From Huintestinicola sp050874005 (GTDB lineage Bacteria; Bacillota; Clostridia; Oscillospirales; Ruminococcaceae), in NCBI RefSeq assembly GCF_050874005.1, contig NZ_JBNMJV010000058.1:1-12486 (forward strand): a stretch of 12,486 nucleotides of DNA. Reading direction: 5' to 3'. This document shows positions 5,740 to 12,345 of the stretch, piece after piece. How positions within the stretch are numbered: the stretch's first letter is position 1; every line of letters starts with the position of its first letter. The position numbers and the translations under genes were made by a program. The notes beneath the pieces were generated by a model. That model was not told where the DNA came from. It worked only from the letters and a program-made list of their open reading frames with translations, and made no database searches.

Positions 5740-5898
5740 ATGAGCGTAACCGCAAAATTTGACCACACGGCAAGGGATGGCAGACCCGTAAACATCAAGC
5801 AGGAGCTTTCCACTGATGCTCTTGCCGATACTATCGCAAGGCTCATCAGAGCAACGGAGCAGGGAACGAAGATCCAGAAGGAGGCAGATGCAGAATGA
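5740..5898 (+). CDS. Small hypothetical protein (52 aa)
   Basis: Begins MSVTAKFDHTARDGRPVNIK and continues with a helix containing LADTIARLIRATEQGTKIQ. AAAGGAG lies 9 nt before the ATG, 15 nt after the preceding stop, and the gene overlaps the next one by 4 nt (ATGA). The compact spacing, good ribosome site and coding-like composition support it. Function unknown. Confidence 0.7.
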   Translation: MSVTAKFDHTARDGRPVNIKQELSTDALADTIARLIRATEQGTKIQKEADAE

Positions 5899-6050
5899 AA
5901 TGGTATGTACTCAGATACATATTTGAGGGAAAGAAGTTTGCCTGCCGCATCAGAGCTTACAGCTTTGAAAAGGCTAACGAATGCGCAAGGCAGTATGTAG
6001 GTGCAGCTCAGATACTGTCGCTTACTGAGTGCCCGGTGCAGGGGGGATAA
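5895..6050 (+). CDS. Small basic hypothetical protein (51 aa)
   Basis: Begins MKWYVLRYIFEGKKFACRIR, a strand-rich basic start, and continues with a helix (FEKANECARQYVGAAQILS). The start overlaps the previous stop (ATGA), with AAGGAGG 10 nt upstream. The aromatic beta-hairpin plus helix layout resembles other tiny phage early proteins, but no family or function can be given. Confidence 0.68.
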   Translation: MKWYVLRYIFEGKKFACRIRAYSFEKANECARQYVGAAQILSLTECPVQGG

Positions 6051-6051
6051 T

Positions 6052-6816
6052 ATGCGCATAGCAATTGATGCCCCTGCGGTTCGGTCGCTGTCGGCGAATG
6101 AAAAGATGGTGTATCGGTTCCTGAAAGACGGGCTGACACCTACGGAAATCGCCCACAGAATGCACATACCTGTCGGCAAGGGTGGTTATGTTAATCAGAC
6201 CTGTGAATTGCCCGGCGAGAGCATAATGGGCATAATCACAAGCATTCGTGAAAAAGGCTGGGATATTCCCACAGATAACAAGGAGGAAGCTGAAATGGCA
6301 AAGATAACGGAAGAGCAGAAGCGTGAGATAGTGCAGCTGGCTATGACCAAGGCTATGTCTCACAAGGATATCGCCGCAAAGTTCGGCATCGGGAAGAGCA
6401 CGGTGTGGTGGCTTGTGGATCAGTACAAGAAGAGCGGTGATGCTGCTCTCAGCGGTGAGACCGAGATAGCAGAAAAAGAGCCTGAAACGGCGGCAACCGA
6501 ATCAGGCTCAGAGCAGGAAATTGTACCTAACATTCCTGCTGATATTGTAACACCTTCGGAGGAAAATGTCGAGCCCCTGCACAGCTTTTCTCCGCTTGTG
6601 GCGGAGGCGATATGGCGTAAGGTCGAGGCACTCCGAGAAGAAGCTATCGAACTTCAAGACCGGGAGATTGCTCTTGAATCCCTAATATCCGACTATAAGA
6701 GTGAGCTTCGCAGGGTCGATGAACAGCTTATGTTCGTGGAAGCGGAGATTGATTCTCTGATTGAGGATTACGAGGCTTTGACGGGAGGTGCAGCAGTAAG
6801 TGTAAAAGAAAAATAA
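6052..6816 (+). CDS. Double-HTH phage regulator with coiled-coil tail; possible gene fusion
   Basis: The 254-residue protein has two HTH units. Residues ~14-75 read like a LuxR- or sigma-type HTH (SANEKMVYRFLKDGLTPTEIAHRMHI). Residues ~84-125 are a transposase-type HTH (ITEEQKREIVQLAM...HKDIAAKFGIGKSTVWWLV). A low-complexity Glu/Ala/Pro linker follows, then a long charged helix (about 185-245) with coiled-coil spacing. It is probably a DNA-binding early regulator. An in-frame ATG at 6295 (residue 82) has a textbook AAGGAGG 8 nt upstream, so a shorter protein with only the second HTH and coiled coil may also be made. The main ATG is preceded by GGGGGG about 6 nt upstream and is 1 nt after the previous stop. 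Confidence 0.82.
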   Translation: MRIAIDAPAVRSLSANEKMVYRFLKDGLTPTEIAHRMHIPVGKGGYVNQTCELPGESIMGIITSIREKGWDIPTDNKEEAEMAKITEEQKREIVQLAMTKAMSHKDIAAKFGIGKSTVWWLVDQYKKSGDAALSGETEIAEKEPETAATESGSEQEIVPNIPADIVTPSEENVEPLHSFSPLVAEAIWRKVEALREEAIELQDREIALESLISDYKSELRRVDEQLMFVEAEIDSLIEDYEALTGGAAVSVKEK

Positions 6817-6881
6817 TGCCGATAATGAAAACCGCAGAGGTTTACATTACAGCGACCAAGAAGATAAAACCATACTGCTGA
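6816..6881 (+). CDS. Possible 21-aa coupling peptide or frameshifted gene start
   Basis: A 21-codon frame (MPIMKTAEVYITATKKIKPYC) starts in TAATG with the upstream stop and ends in TGATG with the next gene. It could pass ribosomes from one gene to the next. The next frame also carries HTH-like coding sequence upstream of its own ATG, so this may instead be the displaced start of that gene after a one-base change. No strong ribosome site is seen. Confidence 0.35.
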   Translation: MPIMKTAEVYITATKKIKPYC

Positions 6882-7156
6882 TGCATAGCAAAGGCTATAC
6901 CCTTGATGAAATAGCTCAAAAAATCGGTCACAATCGTTCAGCATCGGGGATTTCTAGCAGGATTCAGTTATTACTTTCAGAAAAGAAAAAAGCTTCAAGC
7001 AATATTTCCGATGATGAAGCTTTGAAAATAGCTAAACTTCATCTTAGCGGAAAATCCTCATCGGAAATATGCCGTGAAACAGGCAGAAGTGATAGGTCTG
7101 TTGCCCGATATTCACGACTTGCAGATGCTGTAAAGAAATACATTACGGAGGAATAA
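6881..7156 (+). CDS. HTH protein with two tandem helix-turn-helix units (SANT/Myb-like then resolvase-like)
   Basis: The 91-residue protein contains GYTLDEIAQKIGHNRSASGI near the start and GKSSSEICRETGRSDRSVAR near the end, two HTH units joined by a Lys/Ser-rich linker. It is a likely DNA-binding regulator. No ribosome site precedes the ATG, and translation may rely on the TGATG overlap. The same frame stays open upstream to 6806 and reads as YSDQEDKTILL just before the ATG, which fits the missing first helix of a SANT/Myb-like domain, but it has no ATG, GTG or TTG. The visible gene may therefore be N-terminally truncated, frameshifted or started unusually. Confidence 0.7.
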   Translation: MHSKGYTLDEIAQKIGHNRSASGISSRIQLLLSEKKKASSNISDDEALKIAKLHLSGKSSSEICRETGRSDRSVARYSRLADAVKKYITEE

Positions 7157-7160
7157 ATAT

Positions 7161-7328
7161 ATGGAAATCAAATTTTCGGAAATTATGGAGCTTGCGAGAA
7201 AAGCTGCTCTGCTTGACGGGGTTGTCAGATTCGTAAAGGCAAGCAAATATTCAGTTTCAAAAGAGGAGATTCTTGCCATTGTCGGTGAGCCAGAGGACGA
7301 CAGCAAGGACGGTGACGGCGATGTATGA
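7161..7328 (+). CDS. Small hypothetical protein (55 aa)
   Basis: Begins MEIKFSEIMELARKAALLDG, continues with a helix and KEEILAIVGE, and ends in an acidic Asp/Gly tail. GGAGG lies 9 nt before the ATG, and the stop overlaps the next gene by 8 nt. The composition suits a small helical protein. Function unknown. Confidence 0.72.
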   Translation: MEIKFSEIMELARKAALLDGVVRFVKASKYSVSKEEILAIVGEPEDDSKDGDGDV

Positions 7329-7467
7329 TGATCTTGACCGTCTCAGAGACCAAGAGACCATAAGAGCCTGCGAAGAGCGTTGGCTTGACCCCGATTATAA
7401 TTACTGCGACGATGACGTAGATGACGCAGATTATCCCTACGATACAACAGAGGAGGCATACGACTGA
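7321..7467 (+). CDS. Very acidic small protein (48 aa)
   Basis: Begins MYDDLDRLRDQETIRACEER. The C-terminal half is almost entirely Asp, Glu and Tyr (CDDDVDDADYPYDTTEEAYD). It overlaps its neighbours on both sides (8 nt, then TGATG). Such a charge pattern is seen in DNA-mimic or inhibitor proteins of phages, but that is only a suggestion. The start at 7321 is chosen over an upstream start because it fits the packed operon and has AAGGACGG about 10 nt upstream. Confidence 0.65.
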   Translation: MYDDLDRLRDQETIRACEERWLDPDYNYCDDDVDDADYPYDTTEEAYD

Positions 7468-7700
7468 TGGCTGATTTTTCATCGGGTGTCAGCGGTTACG
7501 TCACAGCAACGGCAACAGTGACCGTTAAATTCCCCATAGACAACAGGGGCAATGCTGATGTGTGCTGTCATCAGTGCCCGTATTATTCGCAGTCAAGCCG
7601 CATATGTCAGCTCAACAAGGCTGTCCCCGCATATCCGTCAAAATACATCGGACAGGAATGCCCGTTCTGGAAGAGCTTGGAGGATGGAGATAATGGATAA
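7467..7700 (+). CDS. Cys-rich phage protein, probable zinc finger
   Basis: The 77-residue protein has a beta-rich start (GYVTATATVTVKFPIDNRG), then CCHQCPYY, a Cys in RICQL and a further Cys in GQECPFW, which can form one zinc site. The phrase FP-DNRGNAD...C-QCPYY...C-L...YP-KYIGQ-CP is a recurring small phage protein of Firmicutes, located next to recombination genes. Its biochemical role is not known. It starts within TGATG and overlaps the next gene by 8 nt. Confidence 0.8.
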   Translation: MADFSSGVSGYVTATATVTVKFPIDNRGNADVCCHQCPYYSQSSRICQLNKAVPAYPSKYIGQECPFWKSLEDGDNG

Positions 7701-7893
7701 GTTGATTTTCGTCAAGCCCGCCCCAAAGGTCACAGCAGCCAGTTCTTCGATAATCAGGGTCAGCGGTGATGCATACAACACTATTGCTCAGATCGAGGCT
7801 GAAACCGGTCTTTCAATGTCTTACATAGCTTCGCAGATGATAAAATTTGCGGCCGAGCGTATGGAAATAAGGGAGGGTGAAGGCAATGGGTGA
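7693..7893 (+). CDS. Small ribbon-helix-helix-like protein
   Basis: The 66-residue protein has a possible RHH pattern: a short strand (SSIIRVS), a helix (AYNTIAQIEAETG), a turn and a second helix (SMSYIASQMIKFAAERM). Proteins of this fold bind DNA as dimers, here perhaps as an early regulator. The ATG at 7693 has GGAGG 9 nt upstream. An in-frame ATG at 7684 abuts that site. It overlaps both neighbours by 8 nt. Confidence 0.75.
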   Translation: MDKLIFVKPAPKVTAASSSIIRVSGDAYNTIAQIEAETGLSMSYIASQMIKFAAERMEIREGEGNG

Positions 7894-8521
7894 GCCCGTT
7901 TTGATCTATGGCAAGTCAGGCAGCGGAAAGAGCCGCAGCCTTAAAAACTTTGCCGAGGACGAGATATATTACGTGAATGTAGGCGACAAGAGCCTGCCAT
8001 TCCGCAAGAAATTCAAGTACACATCTGTTTCCGACAACACACAGCTTATCAAGGCAGGCTTGCAGAAGATGCCAACAAAAACAGCTGTAATTGATGATGC
8101 GGGTTTTATCCTTGCAAATCAGTTTATGGACGAGCACAGCAAGGACAAGCGGGGTGGCGATGTTTACAAGATGTATGACAGCATTGCCGACAACTTCTGG
8201 GGACTGCTGAAATTCATCAAAAACGATCTTCCGAAAGATGTTATCGTATATATCATTATGCATGAAGATTCGGACGATATCGGGAACACCAAGCTGAGGA
8301 CTATCGGAAAACTTCTGGATAACAAGGTCGATATTGTAGGCCGCTGCACCATCGCTCTCAGATGCTGCACACAGGGCACAAATCATTTCTTCAAAACCAA
8401 AACAGACGGTTTTGACATTACCAAATCTCCCGAAGATATGTTTGAAGACGTACAAATTGAGAATGATCTCAAAGCTGTTGACACCATTATCCGAGAATAC
8501 TATTTCGGAGGTGGGGAATAA
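7886..8521 (+). CDS. P-loop ATPase, phage recombination-associated (AAA/Sak4-like)
   Basis: The 211-residue protein has a Walker A motif GKSGSGKS (residues 9-16) almost at the N-terminus and Walker B TAVIDDA (Asp70-Asp71). It belongs with the short RecA-like/AAA ATPases found beside ssDNA-binding proteins in phages, including the Sak4 single-strand-annealing group. Its likely role is ATP-driven loading or pairing of single strands during replication and recombination. The order ATPase, DUF669-like protein, nuclease, VirE-type helicase is a known phage module and supports this. The ATG at 7886 has GGAGG 9 nt upstream. The stop overlaps the next ATG (TAATG). Confidence 0.87.
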   Translation: MGEPVLIYGKSGSGKSRSLKNFAEDEIYYVNVGDKSLPFRKKFKYTSVSDNTQLIKAGLQKMPTKTAVIDDAGFILANQFMDEHSKDKRGGDVYKMYDSIADNFWGLLKFIKNDLPKDVIVYIIMHEDSDDIGNTKLRTIGKLLDNKVDIVGRCTIALRCCTQGTNHFFKTKTDGFDITKSPEDMFEDVQIENDLKAVDTIIREYYFGGGE

Positions 8522-8751
8522 TGCGCCCGAGCTGTTTTTCCAAAGAGCATTCAGCGCCAAAGAACACCGCCGAAAAACGCACATACAAATCCAGAGCAAA
8601 GCCCAAAAAGAGATATGCCGTTTATCTTAACAGCGGCAGATACGTTGATGAAACAATGGCCGTGTCAGAAGCACAGGCAGTTAATAACGTCCGCCACAGA
8701 AGCGCAGGCGATCGCATAGGAAACGAAGGCTATTATGCCGTTGAAATTTAA
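8521..8751 (+). CDS. Small basic hypothetical protein (76 aa)
   Basis: The N-terminus is Lys/Arg-rich (KNTAEKRTYKSRAKPKKRY), and a small alpha/beta part follows (AVYLNSGRYVDETMAVSEAQ...GYYAVEI). The basic tail suggests contact with nucleic acid. It is coupled by TAATG to the ATPase, with GGAGG upstream, and followed after 15 nt by the DUF669-like gene, so it probably serves the same replication/recombination step. No family was recognised. Confidence 0.72.
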   Translation: MRPSCFSKEHSAPKNTAEKRTYKSRAKPKKRYAVYLNSGRYVDETMAVSEAQAVNNVRHRSAGDRIGNEGYYAVEI

Positions 8752-8766
8752 GGAGGAAGACCAATA

Positions 8767-9363
8767 ATGAAGCCATTCAAAAATTACGAAAAAACTCAGA
8801 CCTTTTCAAGCAGACCCTCTCTTCCCGAAGGCGGTTATGTATGCAGGATACTTAATGCCGAGGAAAAGGCATACAAGTCAAGCAAGGGCGAATTTCACAA
8901 GCTGGAGGTGAGCATCGACATCATCGAGGGCGGGCACACAGGCTTCTTTGCTGCTGATTACCGCAGTCAGCAGAATGAAGACAAGAAGTGGAAAGGCGTT
9001 CTGAGAATGTCCATTCCCACCGATGACGGTTCTGATCTGGACGAAAAGATAAAATCTGCTTTCAAGACAAACATCACAGCTATTGAAGAAAGCAATGACG
9101 GATATCACTGGGACTGGAACGAGGCAGGGCTTAAGGGTCTTATCATCGGCTGCCTGTTCCAGCTTCAGGAATGGGAATGGGAAGGCAGATCAGGCTGGAA
9201 AGCTCAGCCATACGGTTTCGTTGATGCCGAAAAGATACGCAGCGGAGATTTTAAGGTTCCCAAGCCCCGTCCGCTCAAAGGCAAGACATCGACACCACCC
9301 GCAAGCAGCAACAGTCTTGCAGACTTTGAGGAAGTCATAGCAGACAGTGACCTCCCGTTCTGA
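8767..9363 (+). CDS. DUF669-like phage ssDNA-binding protein
   Basis: The 198-residue protein matches the DUF669 pattern. An opening segment LPEGGYVCRILNAEEK starts a beta-barrel, followed by KLEVSIDIIEG and a run of aromatic and charged residues around GYHWDWNEAGLKG and EWEWEGRSGW. The last residues, DFEEVIADSDLPF, copy the acidic-then-Pro-Phe C-terminal tip of bacterial SSB (DDDIPF), the tail that recruits partner enzymes. Together with its place between an ATPase and a nuclease, this supports single-strand DNA binding at phage forks. AAGGAGG lies 10 nt before the ATG. Confidence 0.88.
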   Translation: MKPFKNYEKTQTFSSRPSLPEGGYVCRILNAEEKAYKSSKGEFHKLEVSIDIIEGGHTGFFAADYRSQQNEDKKWKGVLRMSIPTDDGSDLDEKIKSAFKTNITAIEESNDGYHWDWNEAGLKGLIIGCLFQLQEWEWEGRSGWKAQPYGFVDAEKIRSGDFKVPKPRPLKGKTSTPPASSNSLADFEEVIADSDLPF

Positions 9364-9364
9364 T

Positions 9365-9883
9365 ATGACCCCTTTTGAACTCAGGACCGCATTAAACTCT
9401 GCCGTCCTGCTTGTGGATACCCGCGAGCAGGACACGGAGGCTTTGCGGAAAAGGATAGAACTCACGGGAATGGATCACGAGCGTTTCAAGCTGTATTCGG
9501 GGGATTATTCTATCAGATGCAAAGTCGGGAGCAATGATTTTTCCCTTGCCGAAAAGGTGGCGGTCGAGCGCAAAATGAGCCTTGATGAACTTGCCGCCTG
9601 CTTCGGCAGAGAGCGGGAACGGTTCGTCAGAGAATTTGACCGTGCAAAAGCTATTGGTATGCGGCTGTATCTTTTGGTTGAGAATGCCACATATGAGAAC
9701 CTTTATGCCCATAAATACCGCTCACAGCTCTCCCCTGCGGCTTATACGGCAAGCCTTTTTGCGTGGCAGGCTCGGTATGACTGCCGTGTGATATTCTGCA
9801 AGGCTGAAAGCAGCGGGAAAATTATTCGGGATATCCTTTATCGTGAACTGAAAGAACGTCTGGAAAGCGGTGAGTATATGTGA
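9365..9883 (+). CDS. ERCC4/XPF-type nuclease
   Basis: The 172-residue protein carries the core motifs of the ERCC4 nuclease fold: VDTRE (Asp18, Arg20, Glu21), GDYS (Gly46, Asp47) and VERK (Glu68, Arg69, Lys70), followed by SLDEL. These form the metal-dependent active site that cuts branched or flap DNA. No helicase or HhH domain is attached, so it is a stand-alone phage nuclease for resolving replication or recombination intermediates. The ATG follows the previous stop by one base (TGATATG) without a clear ribosome site, and a GTG at 9347 is an alternative. It ends in GTGA with the next gene. Confidence 0.9.
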   Translation: MTPFELRTALNSAVLLVDTREQDTEALRKRIELTGMDHERFKLYSGDYSIRCKVGSNDFSLAEKVAVERKMSLDELAACFGRERERFVREFDRAKAIGMRLYLLVENATYENLYAHKYRSQLSPAAYTASLFAWQARYDCRVIFCKAESSGKIIRDILYRELKERLESGEYM

Positions 9884-11322
9884 ATTTAGACGATTTCAAA
9901 GAACCCGCCGACCTGCTGAAACGTGAAAATCTTCTTGAGATATGCGAGGTAAAAGGCAGTGAGCGGGCGGAACTTATCGCACAAATTGAGCTAAAAGCCG
10001 GTGAGTTTAAGGTCAAAACGGCTTTGAAGCGGCTGATAAATGAGATGCTTGCGGAGGAAAAAGCCGAAGAAATGCGGCTTGCTGCAATTGCTGAAAGCTA
10101 TGATTTCGGCAATGTCAAGGTCATACGTGATAACAACGGAAAGCCTGTGACCAGCATCGAAAATTTTGTCGGAATAATGCGGCAGGACGATTTTTTCTGC
10201 GGCATTCGTTTTAATCTTCTGACATATTCTCCCGAATGGGACGGCGAAAAATGGAACGATACCCACGACAGCACAGTCAGAGGATATATCGAATCCAAGT
10301 ACAAGATACATAGCCGTGACAAATGCGATGACGCTTTCCGAATGTTTCTCCGCACACGGGAATACAACCCCGTTATCGACGAGATTGAAGCCATAAAGTG
10401 GGACGGCGTTGAGCGTATTCCCACACTGCTGACCAAATGGCTGAAATGCGATGATACTCCATATGTCCGTGAAGTCAGCCGCCTTATCTTTTCGGGCGGA
10501 ATAAACAGGCTGTACAATCCCGGCTGCAAATTCGATGATGTCCCGGTCCTTGTGGGTATGCATCAGGGCGAGGGCAAATCCACTTTTATCAGGTGGCTTG
10601 CCCTACGTGATGAATGGTTTACGGACAACCTTGTGGAAATCGAGGGAACCAAGGGCATTGAAGCACTGGAGGGCATCTGGATATGCGAAATTGCCGAGAT
10701 GATGGCTACCACCAAGGCAAAGGAAGTCGAGAGCGTAAAGGCGTATATCACACGTCAGAATGACCGATACCGCCGTCCCTTCGACAAGCGTGTCACAGAT
10801 CACCCAAGGCAGTGTATATTCATCGGAACCACCAACAAGGCACAGTTTCTGACCGATAAAACGGGAAACCGCCGCTGGTATCCTGTTGTCTGCCGACAGA
10901 ACGGATATGACCTGTTCAGCAACAAAGAGGCTATTCAGGCTGATATCCGTCAATGCTGGGCGGAAGCCAAGGTTAAATATGACCGTGGCGAAATGCTGCC
11001 TTACGCCGATCAGACGATAATTGAGCTGATACGCTCTGAGCAGGACGCAGCGGTCGAAGATGATTACCGTGTGGGACTGATACAGGAGTACATTGAGGGA
11101 CGGTCTGAGGTGTGTGCGCTGGAACTATGGCGTGAGGCATTAAAAAACGAATATCTCCCGATGTCGAAGCGTGACAGTATGGACATCGGACTGATCATGC
11201 AGTCTATTTCAGGTTGGGAAAAGGTAAAAACGCCAAAGCGATTTACAAATTACGGTTTGCAAAGATATTGGAAATGTGCACAAAAATCGCAGAGCAATAT
11301 TGATGATTTGCTGAACATCTAA
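9880..11322 (+). CDS. VirE-family P-loop helicase/primase-associated replication protein
   Basis: The 480-residue protein matches the virulence-associated E family, the superfamily-3-like helicase of many Firmicutes phages. Walker A is GMHQGEGKST at about residues 225-234, Walker B WICEIAEM at about 267-274, a sensor segment is FIGTTNKAQFL, and KTGNRRWYPV carries the arginine finger near 327-336. The N-terminal ~60 residues are a charged helical part. No primase catalytic motif is evident, so a primase, if needed, would be a separate gene or the host's. The start is GTG within GTGA overlapping the nuclease gene. It likely acts at the repeat region directly downstream, which supports an origin there. 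Confidence 0.92.
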   Translation: MNLDDFKEPADLLKRENLLEICEVKGSERAELIAQIELKAGEFKVKTALKRLINEMLAEEKAEEMRLAAIAESYDFGNVKVIRDNNGKPVTSIENFVGIMRQDDFFCGIRFNLLTYSPEWDGEKWNDTHDSTVRGYIESKYKIHSRDKCDDAFRMFLRTREYNPVIDEIEAIKWDGVERIPTLLTKWLKCDDTPYVREVSRLIFSGGINRLYNPGCKFDDVPVLVGMHQGEGKSTFIRWLALRDEWFTDNLVEIEGTKGIEALEGIWICEIAEMMATTKAKEVESVKAYITRQNDRYRRPFDKRVTDHPRQCIFIGTTNKAQFLTDKTGNRRWYPVVCRQNGYDLFSNKEAIQADIRQCWAEAKVKYDRGEMLPYADQTIIELIRSEQDAAVEDDYRVGLIQEYIEGRSEVCALELWREALKNEYLPMSKRDSMDIGLIMQSISGWEKVKTPKRFTNYGLQRYWKCAQKSQSNIDDLLNI

Positions 11323-11543
11323 GGACTTTGTAACACTTTGTAGCACTTTGTAACAGACTTTGTAACACCCTTAATCCCTTTATTATAGCCATTTTCTTTA
11401 AAAATGTTACAAAGTTACAATAAAATAGGGAGAAAAATAAAAAATAGGAAAAATATAAAAATAATATTTTATTTTTCAGGATTTTTATATTTATAGAATC
11501 TCTCGTAACTTTGTAACGTTTGTAACAGAGAGGAGTGAAAAAA
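11323..11543. other. Candidate phage replication origin: iteron-like repeats and AT-rich region
   Basis: This gene-free stretch holds three head-to-tail 10-bp-phased copies of ACTTTGTA(A/G)CA (11325, 11335, 11345), a fourth at 11357, and an exact inverted copy at 11405-11415. Two more copies come at the far end (ACTTTGTAACG at 11508 and TTTGTAACA at 11519). Between the clusters, about 11416-11500 is almost only A and T. Repeats flanking an easily melted region directly after a replicative helicase gene is the layout of a phage origin. The copies at 11357 and 11405 can also pair as an 11-bp stem with a 37-nt loop. Regulator binding upstream of the next gene is the alternative. Confidence 0.65.
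11325..11367 (+). repeat. Tandem iteron-like repeats, left cluster
   Basis: Copies of the 11-mer ACTTTGTAACA start at 11325, 11335 (one change, AGCA), 11345 and 11357. The first three are spaced exactly 10 bp, so they sit on one face of the DNA, and the fourth is 12 bp further. The first copy begins 2 nt after the helicase stop codon. Confidence 0.85.
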
Positions 11544-12008
11544 GTGGGATACAACTATGAGCTGAAAGACGGTGAGACCGAGTGGACGGTTTTCTATCCC
11601 GATGACTGGAGGGACAGAGAAAAAGAGGTTTACTCCAACCCTCAGGGCGTTGATATTTCTGCTCTTCCCGCTGTGGAATATAAATATTTTGACCGCTTTC
11701 GTGAAATATCGGTGGAACATCAGTCGGGGCAGATAAGCAAGGAAGAATTTCAGGAAAGACTTAAACATATCCGCAAGGATTACGAGGCAGATATGAATGT
11801 GTATGCCGATGCAATGACAGAACGATATGGACACCAGCAGCGTGTGAAGCGTTCGGAAATTCTGTTGTCAAGGCTGTCAAAGGGTGAATATGCTGACATC
11901 TCCGAGGCGTTTGGAATTGCCGTTAAATGCATTTCTGAGATGCGTCAGGAAGATGTGACGCAGAAAGCCATTATGGCAAAGGCAAAGGAAAAGGGAGTGA
12001 TATCGTGA
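11544..12008 (+). CDS. Hypothetical phage protein (154 aa)
   Basis: No family was recognised. The N-terminal third is beta/aromatic (YNYELKDGETEWTVFYPDDW), the middle is a charged helix with SKEEFQERLKHIRKDYEADM, and the end holds LSRLSKGEYADISEAFGIAV, which could be an HTH. The GTG at 11544 has AGGAG 9 nt upstream. The GTG at 11535 abuts that site. It ends in GTGA overlapping the next gene. It is the first gene after the candidate origin, in the place of late-early replication accessory proteins. Confidence 0.75.
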   Translation: MGYNYELKDGETEWTVFYPDDWRDREKEVYSNPQGVDISALPAVEYKYFDRFREISVEHQSGQISKEEFQERLKHIRKDYEADMNVYADAMTERYGHQQRVKRSEILLSRLSKGEYADISEAFGIAVKCISEMRQEDVTQKAIMAKAKEKGVIS

Positions 12009-12331
12009 AAGCGAATTTCAAAAAGAAAGCCCCTATAACCGTCACTCAGGAAGCGTATGAAGAAGCTATCAAGGCTGAGGTGCGCAGGCTGTATGACCGG
12101 ATAGGCTTTGATATTGCTGCACAGCTGTTTTCGGTGGTGCTGTTCAGCCTGGAAACAAATTACGGCTGGAAACGTGAACGGCTGAAAGCTTTTGTGGATA
12201 ATCTTCATTCGACTGCCGAGCTTGCTTCCGGTGCTGACATTTTCGGCAAGTCTATAAGCACCGAGCAGCTTATCGAGCATATCAAGGACAGGTACGGGAT
12301 TGATCTGAGAGATGAAGTCAGGAGAATGTGA
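12005..12331 (+). CDS. Conserved-type phage hypothetical protein (108 aa)
   Basis: A basic start (MKANFKKKAPITVTQEAY) is followed by a helical core, AAQLFSVVLFSLETNYGWKRERLKAF, resembling a small helical protein common in Firmicutes phages between replication genes and packaging genes. Its role is unknown. The GTG start overlaps the previous stop (GTGA), with GGGAG about 8 nt upstream. Confidence 0.75.
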   Translation: MKANFKKKAPITVTQEAYEEAIKAEVRRLYDRIGFDIAAQLFSVVLFSLETNYGWKRERLKAFVDNLHSTAELASGADIFGKSISTEQLIEHIKDRYGIDLRDEVRRM

Positions 12332-12345
12332 TAGGAGGAATGACA

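Noticed and set aside
5676..6179. 167-residue minus-strand open frame in a region of small plus-strand genes
   Set aside because: Three short plus-strand genes with proper ribosome sites and ATGA overlaps fit the operon. The minus frame has no promoter or ribosome site and crosses all of them.
7916..8599. 227-residue minus-strand open frame
   Set aside because: It lies antisense to the P-loop ATPase, which has clear Walker motifs and ribosome site. The composition is that of a shadow frame.
9991..10563. 190-residue minus-strand open frame
   Set aside because: It is antisense to the VirE-family gene, with no ribosome site and no domain pattern.
11325..11367. Short direct repeats considered as a CRISPR array
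   Set aside because: The units are 10-12 bp and contiguous, with no spacers and no cas genes nearby.
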